Origin: Gymnopus androsaceus JB14 | Taxonomy: Eukaryota > Basidiomycota > Agaricomycetes > Agaricales > Omphalotaceae | Length of the DNA: 64,000 nucleotides | Assembly (NCBI GenBank): GCA_009733575.1 | Contig: ML769736.1 | Span: 1-64,000, forward strand | Direction of reading: 5' to 3' | Shown here: positions 46,145 to 57,526 of the stretch, one piece after another | Layout of the letters: the number at the start of each line of letters is the position of its first letter | Numbering within the stretch: position 1 is the stretch's first letter | The notes under the pieces: generated by a model | Database searches by the model: none | Told to the model about the DNA's origin: nothing | The model's input: only the letters and a program-made list of their open reading frames with translations | Translations under genes and position numbers: made by a program

Positions 46145-47482
46145 GTGATACCTATTACAATACCTCTAAACATCTTTAATATGGTATGTTCCGCTGTTAT
46201 ACTTGGTTCTTGTACTAAGCAGGCTAGAAACACAGACCAACACATTCCTTCCAATCCTACAACACCTCCGCATATCTATCCACAGTATTCCATGCAGCCA
46301 ATGTATACATTTACACCACCAGGACCTGCTCCGCTTGTGCATCCACAACCAGCTATCATTATTCAACCAAACCCTCCAAACCCTCCTGCTCTGGAGGTTC
46401 CTAAACCCAGATTGCGCGGTCATCCGAAAGGAACAAAGAATAAAACTAAACGGAATGTCAAACCCGAGGATTCTCAGCCTGCCACATGTCAGCTAGTTGC
46501 TATGGAGATGGCGACCAGGGATTGGACTGTTGAGGAAATGGGTGCATTGTTTGAGTACATGCTCGGAGCGAATGCTGATGCAACATTTGAGAAGCTACAG
46601 GTTGCGTCAAATACAATTTGGCGTTCAGTAAGTTTATTTTATTCTATAAGCAATCATTTCTTACTTCTATCTACTTAGGTCGTTGTGGTGGGTATCCTTC
46701 CAGGGCGAAGTGCTGCCTAGATTCAGAGCAAATGGGAAAGTGCTCTTTCCATCTTCAAGAAGCTCTATGCCTTTCGGAACTTCACTGGCTGTGGTGCAGA
46801 TGCTGATGATTACGACTGGGACAGTGAAGATGCTGTTACTGCTCATCTTGCTAACTCGCACAACAAAGGCTGCGACGTTGAAGGTCTGAGTGCAAAGGTA
46901 TGCCAGATGTGGATCAAAAATCAATGGTATGATCTTTTCGTCAATCAGTATGTCTGTTCTATTGCATTGAAGACATTTCTAATGTTGCTATTGAATAGAT
47001 TTCATGACAATCCCAAGATTGCATGTGAGGTTGCCCGCTCATCTGCAGGCCCTCTCTCTGACTTCAATCCCATCTTTCCTACAGATGATGGTAATGAAGT
47101 AGTCATCATTACACCAGCCTGCTCCAAGGATACCAAACCACTCCTCCCAGTTACATCTTCATCGCGCACTGCATCATCATCAGTGGTGGCGGTGGCTTCA
47201 GGTTCTGGCTCAAAGTCTTGTACACAAAATAGTAATGTGCGGGGACGTATGGCAGCAAAGGAAGACCGCCTTGCTGGTCTTACACAATACTTCGAGGCAA
47301 AGGTAGAGGTTGATAAAGGTACACTGAAGCTTTGGGAGAAGGATGCCGAGTTCAAAAGGCTTTCAGATGCATATGTAAAGGTCGAGTCCATTGTTAACCA
47401 TCCCAAAAACTATAGTTTTGCTGCTTTGGAAAAAGCAAACAAAGTAATTGAGCAGTACCTTGAATGGGCTCTGGGTATGTAG
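46145..47482 (+). pseudogene. Harbinger Myb/SANT-like DNA-binding protein, one nonsense codon
   Basis: Exons 46145-46627, 46679-46947 and 46999-47482 fit introns of 51 and 51 bp. The start may be 46145 or the ATG at 46181. The product has a Pro-rich N-terminus, an AT-hook-like basic motif (PKPRLRGHPKGTKNKTKR) and a Myb/SANT-like domain (RDWTVEEMGALFEYMLGA, then after the intron KWESALSIFKKLYAFRNFTG) and a C-terminal helical part (KLWEKDAEFKRLSDAYVKVE). TAG at 46718-46720 interrupts the SANT domain where family members have Gln (RSAA-stop-IQSKWE); CAG to TAG is a single C-to-T change. In Harbinger elements this protein helps transposase enter the nucleus and bind DNA. Nothing else in the gene is broken. 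Confidence 0.85.
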
Positions 47483-47625
47483 GTGTCATAGTTCTTATAC
47501 CTTGTTTAAAAAGTCAAGTTTGTCCATTCTAAACTTACTATATGTTGCTTAATTTGATAATTTCCCAATACCATTTTCGTTCTCGATTTATCATACTTTA
47601 CTTTATTTAACAATTTTACTCAGGT

Positions 47626-49107
47626 CTACTGGTAGTTCTCGATGGGGCATACAGTATCTAGAAGAGTATTACATAGTTTATATCCCTCTCTTTTCAACCA
47701 GTTTGGTATTTCATGGTGCGGAATATTTGCAGGACCTCTGACATTGTCCTGTGTTACTTTGGGCAGAATATCTGCATCCCAGTCTCCAGTTCCATCATTG
47801 TTTAGCTCCTCTGAGTAGTCCTCCAATCTATCTGGATGGTCTTTGTAGTAAAGACACATGTTATGAGGAACCCCCACTTGCATCAATGACCTGCCAAACA
47901 TCCTGTATATCTTCATGCAGGCCCATGTATTGAAGTGAGCGGAAGTGCAGCTTGAGACAGCCAAATGCATGCTCCACCGTGATTCTCTGCTTTGACAACT
48001 TGTAGTTGAAATCTTTCATATGTTGTTTATGAATCGGTGATGTTGCCTTCTGTAGCTTGCCAGCACTGAATGGTCAAACAGTGTATGGAGTGGATGGATA
48101 ACCTTTATCAACAAGGATGTATTGGCCATATTTCAGATATTGATCGCGATGCTGCCAAAAATGAGAGTTCTTGAAAATGCGTGAGTCTGTTACACTTCCT
48201 GGCCATCCAAGCTCCCAAGATGCGAACCAAATACCATGATTGACAATGGCCTGGATTGCAAGCTGTAAGAATGTATTTGAGTTTAATATTTATAAATCCG
48301 AACATATGTACTGCAAAAAATCCTTTCCGACTGAGATATGCCAGACCCATCCATGAAGGCTGAAGCGATTGAATCAAGCTTCCGTTACCACTTCCTGCAC
48401 AATTTGGGAAGCCAACCTTTGCCAAGATGGCATCTGTTGACTCCTGCAGCTCTTTTTCATTGAGCCAAGTCGCAAATGTCTCGCGTAAAGCACGAGTTAC
48501 TCGGCGGCAGTACAGAATAACAGTCCCATATCCAATGCCCATTTTAAGCATTGTATCATGAGCAGGGCTACCTAGTTGTCCATAACAAATCAGGAAACAT
48601 CCCAACTGCCATTGTACATGGCGTTGAGGTTTCTGACCACGAGATTTGAGGATTGGATTGCACTGGAGTATTTCCACAAATGTGTCAAATGTTTGCCTTC
48701 CGATTCTATACATATATGAAGTTTATCATAATTAGAACCACAAGACATGCCATCAATGAATGTACAGACCGAAAGACTGCACGGAAATCATGGTCAGGCA
48801 TTTTGAGAGCAAGCTCAAAGAAATCCTTGCTTTTTGGCACTTGGAAGTAAGGACCTCGGGACCCATCTCCTTTCAGCAACTGAGCCACCTCTAACCAGCT
48901 TAATCCGAGTGCACGAAGCATAGTTGCTGCATCATTGTCACCGAAATCATTCAGACCAGATTGATCTGCCATGTCTGGGCTCTCATCGTCAAATTCTGGG
49001 TGATACATAGTGTTGTTTGTATCTTCTATAAGCTCGGCAGCCATAAAAAGTTGAGAGGCATCATTGATGTACTCCTCTTGAAGTTGTTCAAGTGTTTTTT
49101 GGGGCAT
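47626..49107 (-). pseudogene. Harbinger DDE transposase, multiply inactivated
   Basis: Exons 48770-49107, 48312-48705 and 47626-48262 join over introns of 64 and 49 bp. Order of motifs: a helix-turn-helix-like N-terminal region (FRAVFRIGRQTFDTFVEILQ), FPNCAGSGNGSLIQ, RKGFFALAIQAIVNH, GWPGSVTDSRIFKNS, YILVDKGYPSTPYT, QRITVEHAFGCLKLHFRSL and PHNMCLYYKDHPDRL. Three lesions are visible: the first catalytic Asp is Asn (AAC, 48384-48386), TGA at 48074-48076 replaces an Arg codon after GYPSTPYTV, and one extra G in the run at 47871-47875 shifts the frame before HNMCL. The remaining Asp and Glu positions are intact. The protein would normally cut and join transposon ends. Confidence 0.9.
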
Positions 49108-49179
49108 TAGTCATGTCACAAAGCCCACAGACTGCTATTGACCGTTATCGGGCTCAGCGCGATGCTTGTCAGTCATATC

Positions 49180-49255
49180 GCTCACATGCATCAGGGCCGG
49201 CGGAGTTTGAAATATTATTTTATTATTTTATTTGAATCTAGAATTGAGCAGCCCT
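49180..49255 (-). repeat. Right terminal inverted repeat of the Harbinger element
   Basis: Reverse complement of 45363-45438 over 76 bp with two mismatches; ends GAGCAGCCCT before the AAT repeat. Confidence 0.95.
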
Positions 49256-49258
49256 AAT

Positions 49259-50453
49259 ATGTCCAAAAACGATCCAACTCATTTAAGCAAAAATGCTTTC
49301 TTGCTTGTATACCGGCAGGTTTGGAAGCCAAGACATACCCCGAATAAAACAATGCCGCTTGTTGAATTTGATGGTAGTGGTTTGAGAGAGCTGAGAGCAA
49401 TCAACAAATGCGATCAAGTGCTCGAGTCACGCAAACGCGCTGTGGACACTTAGATGGTCGCGAGTTTGTTCCTCGGATCAAAATCGCTATTATTTGCCTT
49501 TAATTACAATGTTCTACCTAGTTTAAGCAGCGTATAATTCGTTCAAGTCCTCCCCACCGCTAGCGCCTTCTCTCCTTGACCTTCTGCTCCCCTCAAAGTC
49601 ATATACGGCCTTGTTTTCCAGTATGTTGGAATCGAATGTTATCCGCATGGTAAATTCATGGCCCATATGTCCTCGTTACTCTCTAAAACGCCCGAACCGC
49701 CAACTCCTTCAAACGTCTCAACTAAGTAGCGGCTTGGAAGAGCAATTGACCCTCAGTAGTCTGAGTCTGAGCCTGAGGTTGTTCCCGCAGAACTGAACCC
49801 CGCTCGTGCAGTCAGTGGATTCAGCTTTGCCTCTTAGTTTCAATTAGAAGGTTGGCGAGGTAGCTTTGGGCGAAGGCGTACCGCTACTGTTTGCAGCAGG
49901 AGCACCAACGGTAGGTGATGTAGCCGTACTTGGCGTTGCGGTCGAAGTAGACGTAGAGACAGAGATACCCCTGAATCATTTCTCTCCATCTGTTTTTCCT
50001 GATCCGGATTCTTTGCTCGGCATGGTACTAAACGTACGAAACGATTGGTGCAGAGGCGACACCTGGAAGAAGACTGTCCTCAACAAATGAGTGTTTGTAG
50101 AAGTTCCTTGAAATTTAGCTCTGATAGTGAGGGCAAGGAATCTAGGGCCTATGTTCAAGTGTTGTGGCAAATGCAAATGGTGGTTGTCAACAAAAGGAAC
50201 CTGTGGAATCTCAGCGATCCATAGCTTTTGGATTTCATAGGCTTCCGCTTCCGCATAAGCCTGCGCTGAAACAACCAGGAGGGGTAATAGGACTGGCATC
50301 GGGGTTGGATTCGAACTAGCCAGGATACCCTACCAAGGGCAGAGTGTACCGGTAAGCCCTACAAGACCTTTGGATGACTGCAAAAGCTACACGTTGTTGA
50401 GCATCGTGAAGCAGAAGGTTGAATGCCAGACATGACAATAGAAGTCTCATACC
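49259..50453. other. Intergenic region with a tRNA-like relic
   Basis: No exon is supported. On the minus strand, 50288-50390 has a perfect B box (GTTCGAATCC) and a near A box (GGCTTACCGG), but T and acceptor stems do not pair; it is listed among rejected tRNA calls. Confidence 0.45.
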
Positions 50454-51024
50454 CTAATTGAGATTAGCAGCCTCAGCCTTCATCGCATCATGTGCCTTCA
50501 CAAGGTCTTTGGCATAGGTTCTCTCTGATTGGCCAGCACAAATGGCAACAATGCGACCGATTTGGTCAATAATAGAATACAGCATCTTAAAATGCTTGAT
50601 GAGAACTATTCCAGCGTATAGAAAAAAAAACTTACTTTCCGTCCCAGGCAATGCTTTTGAAACCACACTTATTAACCAGTTCTACAACTGTGTAGAGCTT
50701 TTGGCATTTGATGGCTTCTCCGAGTTCATCCACTGCCCCCCTGTTCCCAGTGACGCCCCCCTTGGCAGTAGGAAACTCAGTTGCGTCTGCATTCACCTTA
50801 ATCGCTGTCCCATGGGAGAGAACGTAGGCGTATGCTTGAGACGACGGCCCAGGCTCAGCCTTTTCCGCCGCGACTTTACGTTGCTCTGCACGTTTAGCAT
50901 TCATATGTGTTTGTCCTGGTTGTTTTTGCCCAGGGATAACGGAGGTTATGCCCATGGAAGAGCTGGCTGGAGAGATGGGAGGGTCTCGGAAGGGTGTTCT
51001 AGTTAGCTTCTGCACCTGCACCAT
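50454..51024 (-). pseudogene. Dispersed gene family A, copy 2
   Basis: Related to the gene at 34629-35295. The first exon (about 50639-51024) has GPSSQAYAYVLSHGTAIKVN, then VDELGEAIK and YTVVELVNKCG, and the second (50454-50589) has YSIIDQIGRIVAICAGQ and a KAHDAMKAEAA helix. The intron uses GTAAGT and TTTTAAG ends at the same protein position as in copy 1, but the phases do not match: the join is off by one base, so the reading frame breaks at the splice. It is probably a decayed copy, unless another acceptor is used. A gene this conserved in two places of the window is likely a repeated family. Confidence 0.5.
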
Positions 51025-52675
51025 GAAAGTTCAATCTCGAGCCTGAAGCGGCCGAAGCAGGAGTAGGAGGAGGGAGAGCAAGTTGGATACCCACTCCTTG
51101 TTCCATATCTTCATTTTCCTGGTAAGAACTTTCCTCATCTCCATGCCCGACTCCAGTTTTCAACCTCCCTAACACCTGCCTGATGATCTTGCTGAGAGTG
51201 ATATGATTCCCTTCGATTAAGGAGGAGATTTTACGGCTCTGGCCTAAACCCAATGTACCTACAGCTGTTGCCCATAAGTGTACTGCAGAGAACATGTGCA
51301 TCCAGTTCAGAATAACAAGCAAGTATGAGCTAGAAAATCACATTCAGTGAAATGACGTGGACATGGATTAAAGAAAGATAGCTGAAGCAAAGAAGTAAAC
51401 AACATACTGGGATGTAATAAGTAGTGTATATCTGAATCTGGACAATTAGCATCATGAACTAAAATGACATGAAATGAAAAACCTCACCTCCCACGATTGG
51501 TACTCAGAGCCAAAAGCAAACCCAAACCCAAAGTCGGAGCTCTGGATGTAGGAAGTATGATGTAGAGCAGTGCATCTATAGGAATTGAATCACAATGCAC
51601 TATTATTGCATTCATTCAGAGTTGACTGTGGTTTAAAAGTGTTACTAAATGAACAATTGAGTTCACTTGAAGATGTAGCCATAAAACATAAATGTTTGGT
51701 CAACTTTGTAAACCAAATTCCAATCCTTCCTGCCTTCTTCCTATCTTCTAGCATCCTAGACCCTCCAACTTCTTCTGAGCTTTTGAATCTGAATGCAAAA
51801 TAAACTTCTTTCTTTGCCACAAATGGAATTGAGTCAACGGGCCTAAGCCTTGAGGCCGGATGCAGTATGCGTTTGGGTGCAATTGCTGTCTGTCTGTCTG
51901 TCTGTCTGTCTGAATTCGATCCCAACCAACTTTGCAACTGTTTAAGCTGCCGCAACTCCTCTATGCCTTTAAATTTCCATATTCCTGCGACTTAAAGTTT
52001 GAGTCGTAGGTCTGGTCAAGCCAAATTTGTCATGAGAGGATGTGTTATATCCATGCATTCCAGTGCCATCCAAAGTCCACCAATTACCCCTAAATCATTG
52101 CCGAGCCTCCGGCGCCTATTTCCGAGGCTTACTGAGCCCATATCTTGGTAATCATCTCGGAAACCTCAGCCATACCTCGGCTGGAACTTGGTTGCAAGTC
52201 ACTGACTTGTTTGGACTTCATTACAGTTCCTTTCCTTGCTTTCCAGGTTGCATGGACTTAACAGGATGAAAGAAAGACAGAATCACAGGAAACATTTGAA
52301 CAGACGGAATGGGCAAAGAAAGAAAGAAACAAATGAGCATTCATTGATTGCCATGAATTTTATCACATTTTTGTTGCTCACCTGGGTTATCCAGAAATTC
52401 CTTTCCTTTAAAACAACTTCAAGTGCCAAGCAATTTACTGGATCTCCAGTCCAAAGGGCAGAATGACGAGAGGGGGAAAGAAAGAGAACAAGGTCCAAGT
52501 AAGACCAAGACCAAGAAGCAAGCAATAACCCAAACCCAAAATCCATCATTATCATCACTAACTTTGTTGTGAGTATTTTGTATCCTTGACATTGTAAAAA
52601 AATAATGACTTGCCATTGGAGTTGAGTTTAAAGAAGCGCCAGACTTGACAAGGGCGCTTATCCAACATCTCTCCA
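51025..52675. other. Intergenic region with a CTGT microsatellite
   Basis: A CTGT tract covers 51886-51911. Short coding-like frames exist (for example 50999-51322 minus) but have no exon structure. No gene is supported. Confidence 0.5.
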
Positions 52676-53500
52676 TATATGCTGGGCTGTCTTTCTTACT
52701 GCACTGGGATTCTATTTTCACTGGACTTGTTCAGTAAAACCAATAACTAGATTCATTCAGTTAATGTTGGGAGCCGTGGTTCACAAGTTCTTGAGGCTCT
52801 AATTTCATTGTGGCAGACACAAATAGATTTTCAATTCTGCCCAAAGTATAGCGCCATTTCATGTAAGCAGATAAGCGAGTGCTGAATTGTAGATAATGCT
52901 GTTTATGAAACAGTGCTCATATGTACACTATCAGCTGATTTCACTACAAAGAAAATGAGCAACAGTGGCATAACAGTATGCTGGGCACCATTATTATTGT
53001 AAAATGACAGAGCCTTGGGTTCTATGCCCCATGTGCCACATTTTGTTAATATAATATTACTGTAGTACAATATAGATTTTTTAAGCAATGCTGGAGAGAG
53101 CGAGTTCCCAGCATTGCCAAACCTGGGGAACCAATGGTTAGGGTTCAGGGTTGAGTTAGGGTTTGAGGTTCGGCGTAGTTTGAAAGCATAAATGAGGCTT
53201 TAGAGTACCCGCCAATGCTTCCTGGTTTGGGGGACCCCCCAAGCTTTGCAAGGAAGGAGAGGGAAGCGGAGTGTGGGCCCAAATTTTGCGCTCCTTGAAC
53301 CCAAAGTTATCTATAGATCATGTGGGCCAATCCGCTTACCTAAAATGGCACCAGACTTTGGGCAGACTGGAAACACACACAAATATTGTTTCAGAGATTG
53401 TTGGGCACAAACTCATATTGATCCTTGCTCTATTGGCCTGAATTCAAGTCAAACCCTTCTACAACTTGTCTGGCTGTGTCTTGAACATCCTTGAATATTG
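52676..53500 (+). repeat. Dispersed repeat family R3, copy 2 (interrupted)
   Basis: Two parts match 37403-37640 in order: 52676-52850 (GCTGGGCTGT, GGATTCTATTTTCACTGGAC, GTGGCAGACA) and 53390-53500 (GGGCACAAACTCATATTGAT, CTTGCTCTATTGGCCTGAAT, GTCTGGCTGTGTC). About 540 bp of unrelated DNA lies between the parts, so something inserted or the copy expanded. Confidence 0.65.
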
Positions 53501-55309
53501 ACTACCTTGCCCCGCATCTCTCCAGCTGCCCCTGCACTGCTTACTGGACCTGAATTTGGGCCAAATCAATCTATCTAAACTCTTCTGGCTACATCTCTAG
53601 AGACCAAACACATATCTGGAACACCTTCAATACAACTTCTAGCTGGACAGTGAAAGATTAAAAGCTGAGATTTGCATTGGTGGACTGGTTTTAATTGTAC
53701 ATTATCCAACATTTTGCTTATATTTAATCTCAATTTTCTCATTACAGTCCCCTGCACTCATCCCATTTTCAATGTGAATTTGAGGTGATTTTAGCAGCTG
53801 TTTACCTAAATGCCTTGGAACCAGTACCATAAGCATTACAATACTAGATTACCCTTCCCTACTTTGCTATTCCGCAACCTTCAGCCCACCATTGCTTTTT
53901 CAACCCTATTTTGGGTTGATTTAATGAATTTTAGCTCCCCAGTCCCCTAGCTGCTCTGCTTTCACTGCCTTTCTCACCATATTCATATTCCACAGTCTTC
54001 CACTCCCCCACCTTTCATTTCTCGCCTAAATTGTGACCAAATCAATGTCTCATTATTGTTTGCACCACCCAGTGCTGCTTTCTATGCCATCATGCAACTC
54101 TCCTTCAGCCTTATCACTGAAGAACTGGATGCTATTAGTGCTCCAGCTCTAGCTTCAGCAATACCACTGCTTCCTCCTGAAGCTCTCCAGCCAAACTTCC
54201 ACTTATGATTCATGACTTTCCCTGCAGCCATGTTCATAACTTTGAACCTGCTTCCTTCTTTTCCCTGTTACATTAATAATGACCTGGATGATTCTTATTT
54301 CTTCTTTCCAAGTATTGTCGCAGTTACTGTTGTTTTTATCTCTTCCACTATATGGTGGGGACAACATGTTGCTTGTCAGAGTGATATGATCTATCTCTTT
54401 TACTATATGAGCATGACAAGTAGTTCATTGGAATGACATGCTTCCCTTTTGTCTAGGAGAGGGCTTGCGCAAGCTCTGGGTCAGCTACATGTGCAAGTTG
54501 CGCAACATATCAAATAGTATGACTACACTACATGGGCTGACATTACTTGTTAATACTAATACTTATACTCTTCTGTGAACCAGAATTGAGCATCCCTGAC
54601 CTCAGCTTATTTCTCCCTTGTTGTTCAGGTTGATCTCACCAAGTTATGGGATTCCTTGACTCATATACTTGGATTCTTTGTAATTGGTTGCATTCCAAGG
54701 AGGGCATATCTTGGAGGAAAAGCTGGAAGACTGGTAGTAGTAGAGCCTACTGCAATTTGTGAGTTGATAATTGGACTGGCTTTCTGCCCTAGTCCTGAAT
54801 GAATGACTATTCTCTCTTGATTGTTTCAAAAATAGGCCTAAAGCAGTCCCCTCAAGGGGTTGACAATGGAAGTATGGAACCTCAATTAAAGGTTTCTCAA
54901 TTCTGACTACCTCTTAGAGGGATTGGTCACCAAGCTATTTCAAAAAGAATTTAGTAATCACTATTGATACTATCATTAAAAACATCCAAGTACAGATGCT
55001 ACAGATGATTGACATAGCTGAAACGAGCAACATTCTAGCTGGTAATAAGGCAGAAAACTAAGAAGAGGGTAAAAGAATTACAAGACATACTTGTATCATG
55101 CAACACAATTGTTGCAAGCTCCACCTGTTGTTGTGCAATCTATGCATTACTTCCAATAAGTCTCGGGTACTAGTAATACATTACTAGCTGATAGCTATCA
55201 GATCCTTGTCATTTTTGAAAGAATGTTCAATTTCCAAGTCCAATTTTGAGTGTATTTTACTGTTTTTGAGGCCAAATTTAAATGTATTGACTTAATTTTT
55301 GCACACAAG
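53501..55309. other. Intergenic region with repeat R2 copy 3
   Basis: Apart from the repeat at 53880-54205 I see no exon. An AGAATTGAGCATCCCT sequence near 54591-54606 resembles the end of the Harbinger terminal repeat, but no matching left end was found. Confidence 0.5.
53880..54205 (+). repeat. Dispersed repeat family R2, copy 3 (inverted)
   Basis: CAACCCTATTTTGGGTTG and GTGCTCCAGCTCTAGCTTCA followed by CTCCTGAAGCTCTCCAGCC match the reverse complement of 23090-23420 in the same order. Confidence 0.65.
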
Positions 55310-55475
55310 GTTAGAGTTAGGGTTAGGTTAGGTCTGGAGCTCAGTTAGGTTAGGGGTTAGGGTTTAGGGTTAGGTTAGGGTTAGGATGTGGTCCAGGGCT
55401 GTTCTGGCCCCAGACCAGGTTAGGGGTTAGGGGTTAGGGTTAATGGTTAGGATTGGTTAGGGCTTAGGGTTAGGT
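55310..55475 (+). repeat. Interstitial telomere-like TTAGGG tract
   Basis: Irregular TTAGGG, TTAGG and TTAGGGG words fill about 165 bp, interrupted once by a GC-rich 40-bp insert (GTGGTCCAGGGCTGTTCTGG). The strand is that of the G-rich telomere repeat pointing rightward. The tract is degenerate and internal. Confidence 0.85.
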
Positions 55476-57526
55476 ATATCATCAAAAAAAGAAAAACAGT
55501 GTACATTTTTTAGTAATGCATTGATGAGTTAGATTTGTGCTAGGTATGAAAACCAACCAAACAACAATCACCCCAATCAGATACAATCCACAAGGTTTAA
55601 TTTAGTGCGAGGAAGGAGGTTGTTGAAGGTTCCCTCAACTACTAGTTGATTTGAAGAGAAAAGCACTTGACCGTTGACACAGATAGTGCGCGATGAACAA
55701 GGTTTTATATTTGGAAGGAGGTTTTTGAAAAGCCAACTAACGTACGACGATGCGCTGAACTAATCGAGGGGAAAGCAAACACCAAAGCACGGGTCAAGTA
55801 CGCCTACTCAACAAACGACTTTGTGTATCTGCGGTGAAACACCAAAGTACGGGTCAAGTATGCCAACTCAACAAACAACTTTGCATATCTTGGGAGCCTT
55901 TACATTGCCGCGCAATGATACTCCAGCTCTCAGGGATTCCCGTGAATTACCTAACAAGCTTATACAACTGCTGCGCAAGTCACTCAAGTAGGCGTTTTTA
56001 ACACACTCAGCGAAGAGCAGGCAAGGGGTAGAATCTGTTGGTAAAACTAGGTAACACTCCAAGAAGCTTCTTCCCTAAAACTAGACCAAGCCGACACTTG
56101 GGTCCAAGACCTTTCCTAATCAACAACGGGCTCGTCGAGGTGTGCACATTAGGCTCCACCTGCGGTCCTAAGACTGATGTGACCTCTCTTCGAGATGAAA
56201 ACCAGGAATGCTCGACTTAATAGCCAGGAAGTAGAATGAACAGCCTCAGTATTATTGAGGTTACAAGAAGGCCACCCGTTTCAAAGGTTGCAGAGGACAA
56301 TGCAGACGCGTCTGAGCGTGTACGAATCACTACAGGTCCTAAGATAGAACTGCGTTTTAGGTATCAAGTCTAACTTGTTATTCCGAGATAGAATAGCTAC
56401 CCTTATATACTGAGCGAGATATATGAAAATAGGAAAATGAGAGAAACTGAGCAAGATAGGATGAAACAGAGTAAGTAAAATAGAAAAAGATAAATAATAT
56501 CCATATATGCGTGTATACTATGGTTTTGCCTTGATGTTTTCCTGCCTTGTTCATTTGTCTTCCTCGATTGGGTTGACTTTTGGGATTTTGGTCCAAATCA
56601 ACTCGAGTCATTTGCCTTTTTACAAGGCTCGCCAGTTCCTTTAGCAGAACAGCCCTCGGAAGTATTTCTATGTTTTTCCTTGCCAATGGGAGACTGGTTA
56701 TTATCCCTAGTTCCGTGTGGTCTCGAGTCTAGATGCCTGGTAGCATATGGATCTCGGTAAAACGCTGAGGCTCGGATAGAAACACTCCTTGGTCCTTCCG
56801 TGCTCTAGAAGTAGCTACAGCAAGTGGGTCATGTGGTCGCGTTGGACTGCCGCGGCTATCTGCCTGGGTGCTTTCCAGCAAGCGTCAACTTTGAGGGCAC
56901 CCATTAGAGTACTTCCTCATCTCAGTCCACCTTGCTTCGTTTAATAAACTTGAGTGTTGTTTAGACTCCTTGGTGAGCTGATCATGGAAGCGATGCCTCA
57001 TTAAGACTTCGATCCCTTGGGTATATCCTTCGATGACCTAGCCTAGTATAACTGGTATGTGGGCTCGTTTATCTGCCTCGGTCAGCAACTTGTTATCCAG
57101 CAAGCTTGCCTCGCTACACTATACCGCGCATAGGACTTTGATCGAGGCGCATTCACAAAGTTAAGTATGGTACCATTGCGCGTACTGTTACTCTGCAACC
57201 TCTTGGGTAGAATAGGTCCTTGGTAGATTTTAACTATCAGCTCGGGCTCACTATAGCTCTCTTATTGACCATGTTTTTGTTACTAACAGAACCTAGGATT
57301 ATTGGTTCTGTGCAGTTCTAGCCTTAGCCGAAAAATCAGCGTATCAGCATAACAATTCCCAATAGCTATCGGCTAGTAACGCATTACTTATGCCCAAGAC
57401 TTATTGGATTGTAATGCGTAGACTACACAGCTACAGCTGCAAGCTCCATTTCTGTAAGAATGGATAATGAGACCTTCTGAGCACACTGCAGGCTAGCTAC
57501 AACTCACCTAAGTTGAATTCTAGCTG
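55476..57526. other. Intergenic region, no gene
   Basis: A 40-bp phrase (AACACCAAAG.ACGGGTCAAGTA.GCC.ACTCAACAAAC) occurs twice in tandem at about 55778 and 55838. No exon is supported. Confidence 0.5.

Larger units (their letters stand above)
45363..49255. mobile_element. PIF/Harbinger DNA transposon, structurally complete, 3,893 bp
   Basis: The element has 76-bp terminal inverted repeats (two mismatches) beginning AGGGCTGCTC and is flanked by a 3-bp direct repeat AAT (45360-45362 and 49256-49258), the size expected for this superfamily, though the usual target is TWA. It encodes two convergent genes, a Myb/SANT-like DNA-binding protein on the plus strand and a DDE transposase on the minus strand, the standard Harbinger pair. 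Both genes carry inactivating changes, so the copy is non-autonomous even though its ends are intact and could be mobilised by a relative. Confidence 0.9.

Noticed and set aside
46166..46423. Minus-strand frame inside the Harbinger element
   Set aside because: It is the antisense shadow of the Myb-like gene.
50288..50390. Minus-strand tRNA gene
   Set aside because: The B box is perfect and the A box close, but the T stem and acceptor stem do not pair and the anticodon loop has six bases. At most it is a relic.
54591..54606. AGAATTGAGCATCCCT as the end of a Harbinger-related MITE
   Set aside because: It resembles the Harbinger terminal repeat but no partner inverted repeat or target duplication was found nearby.
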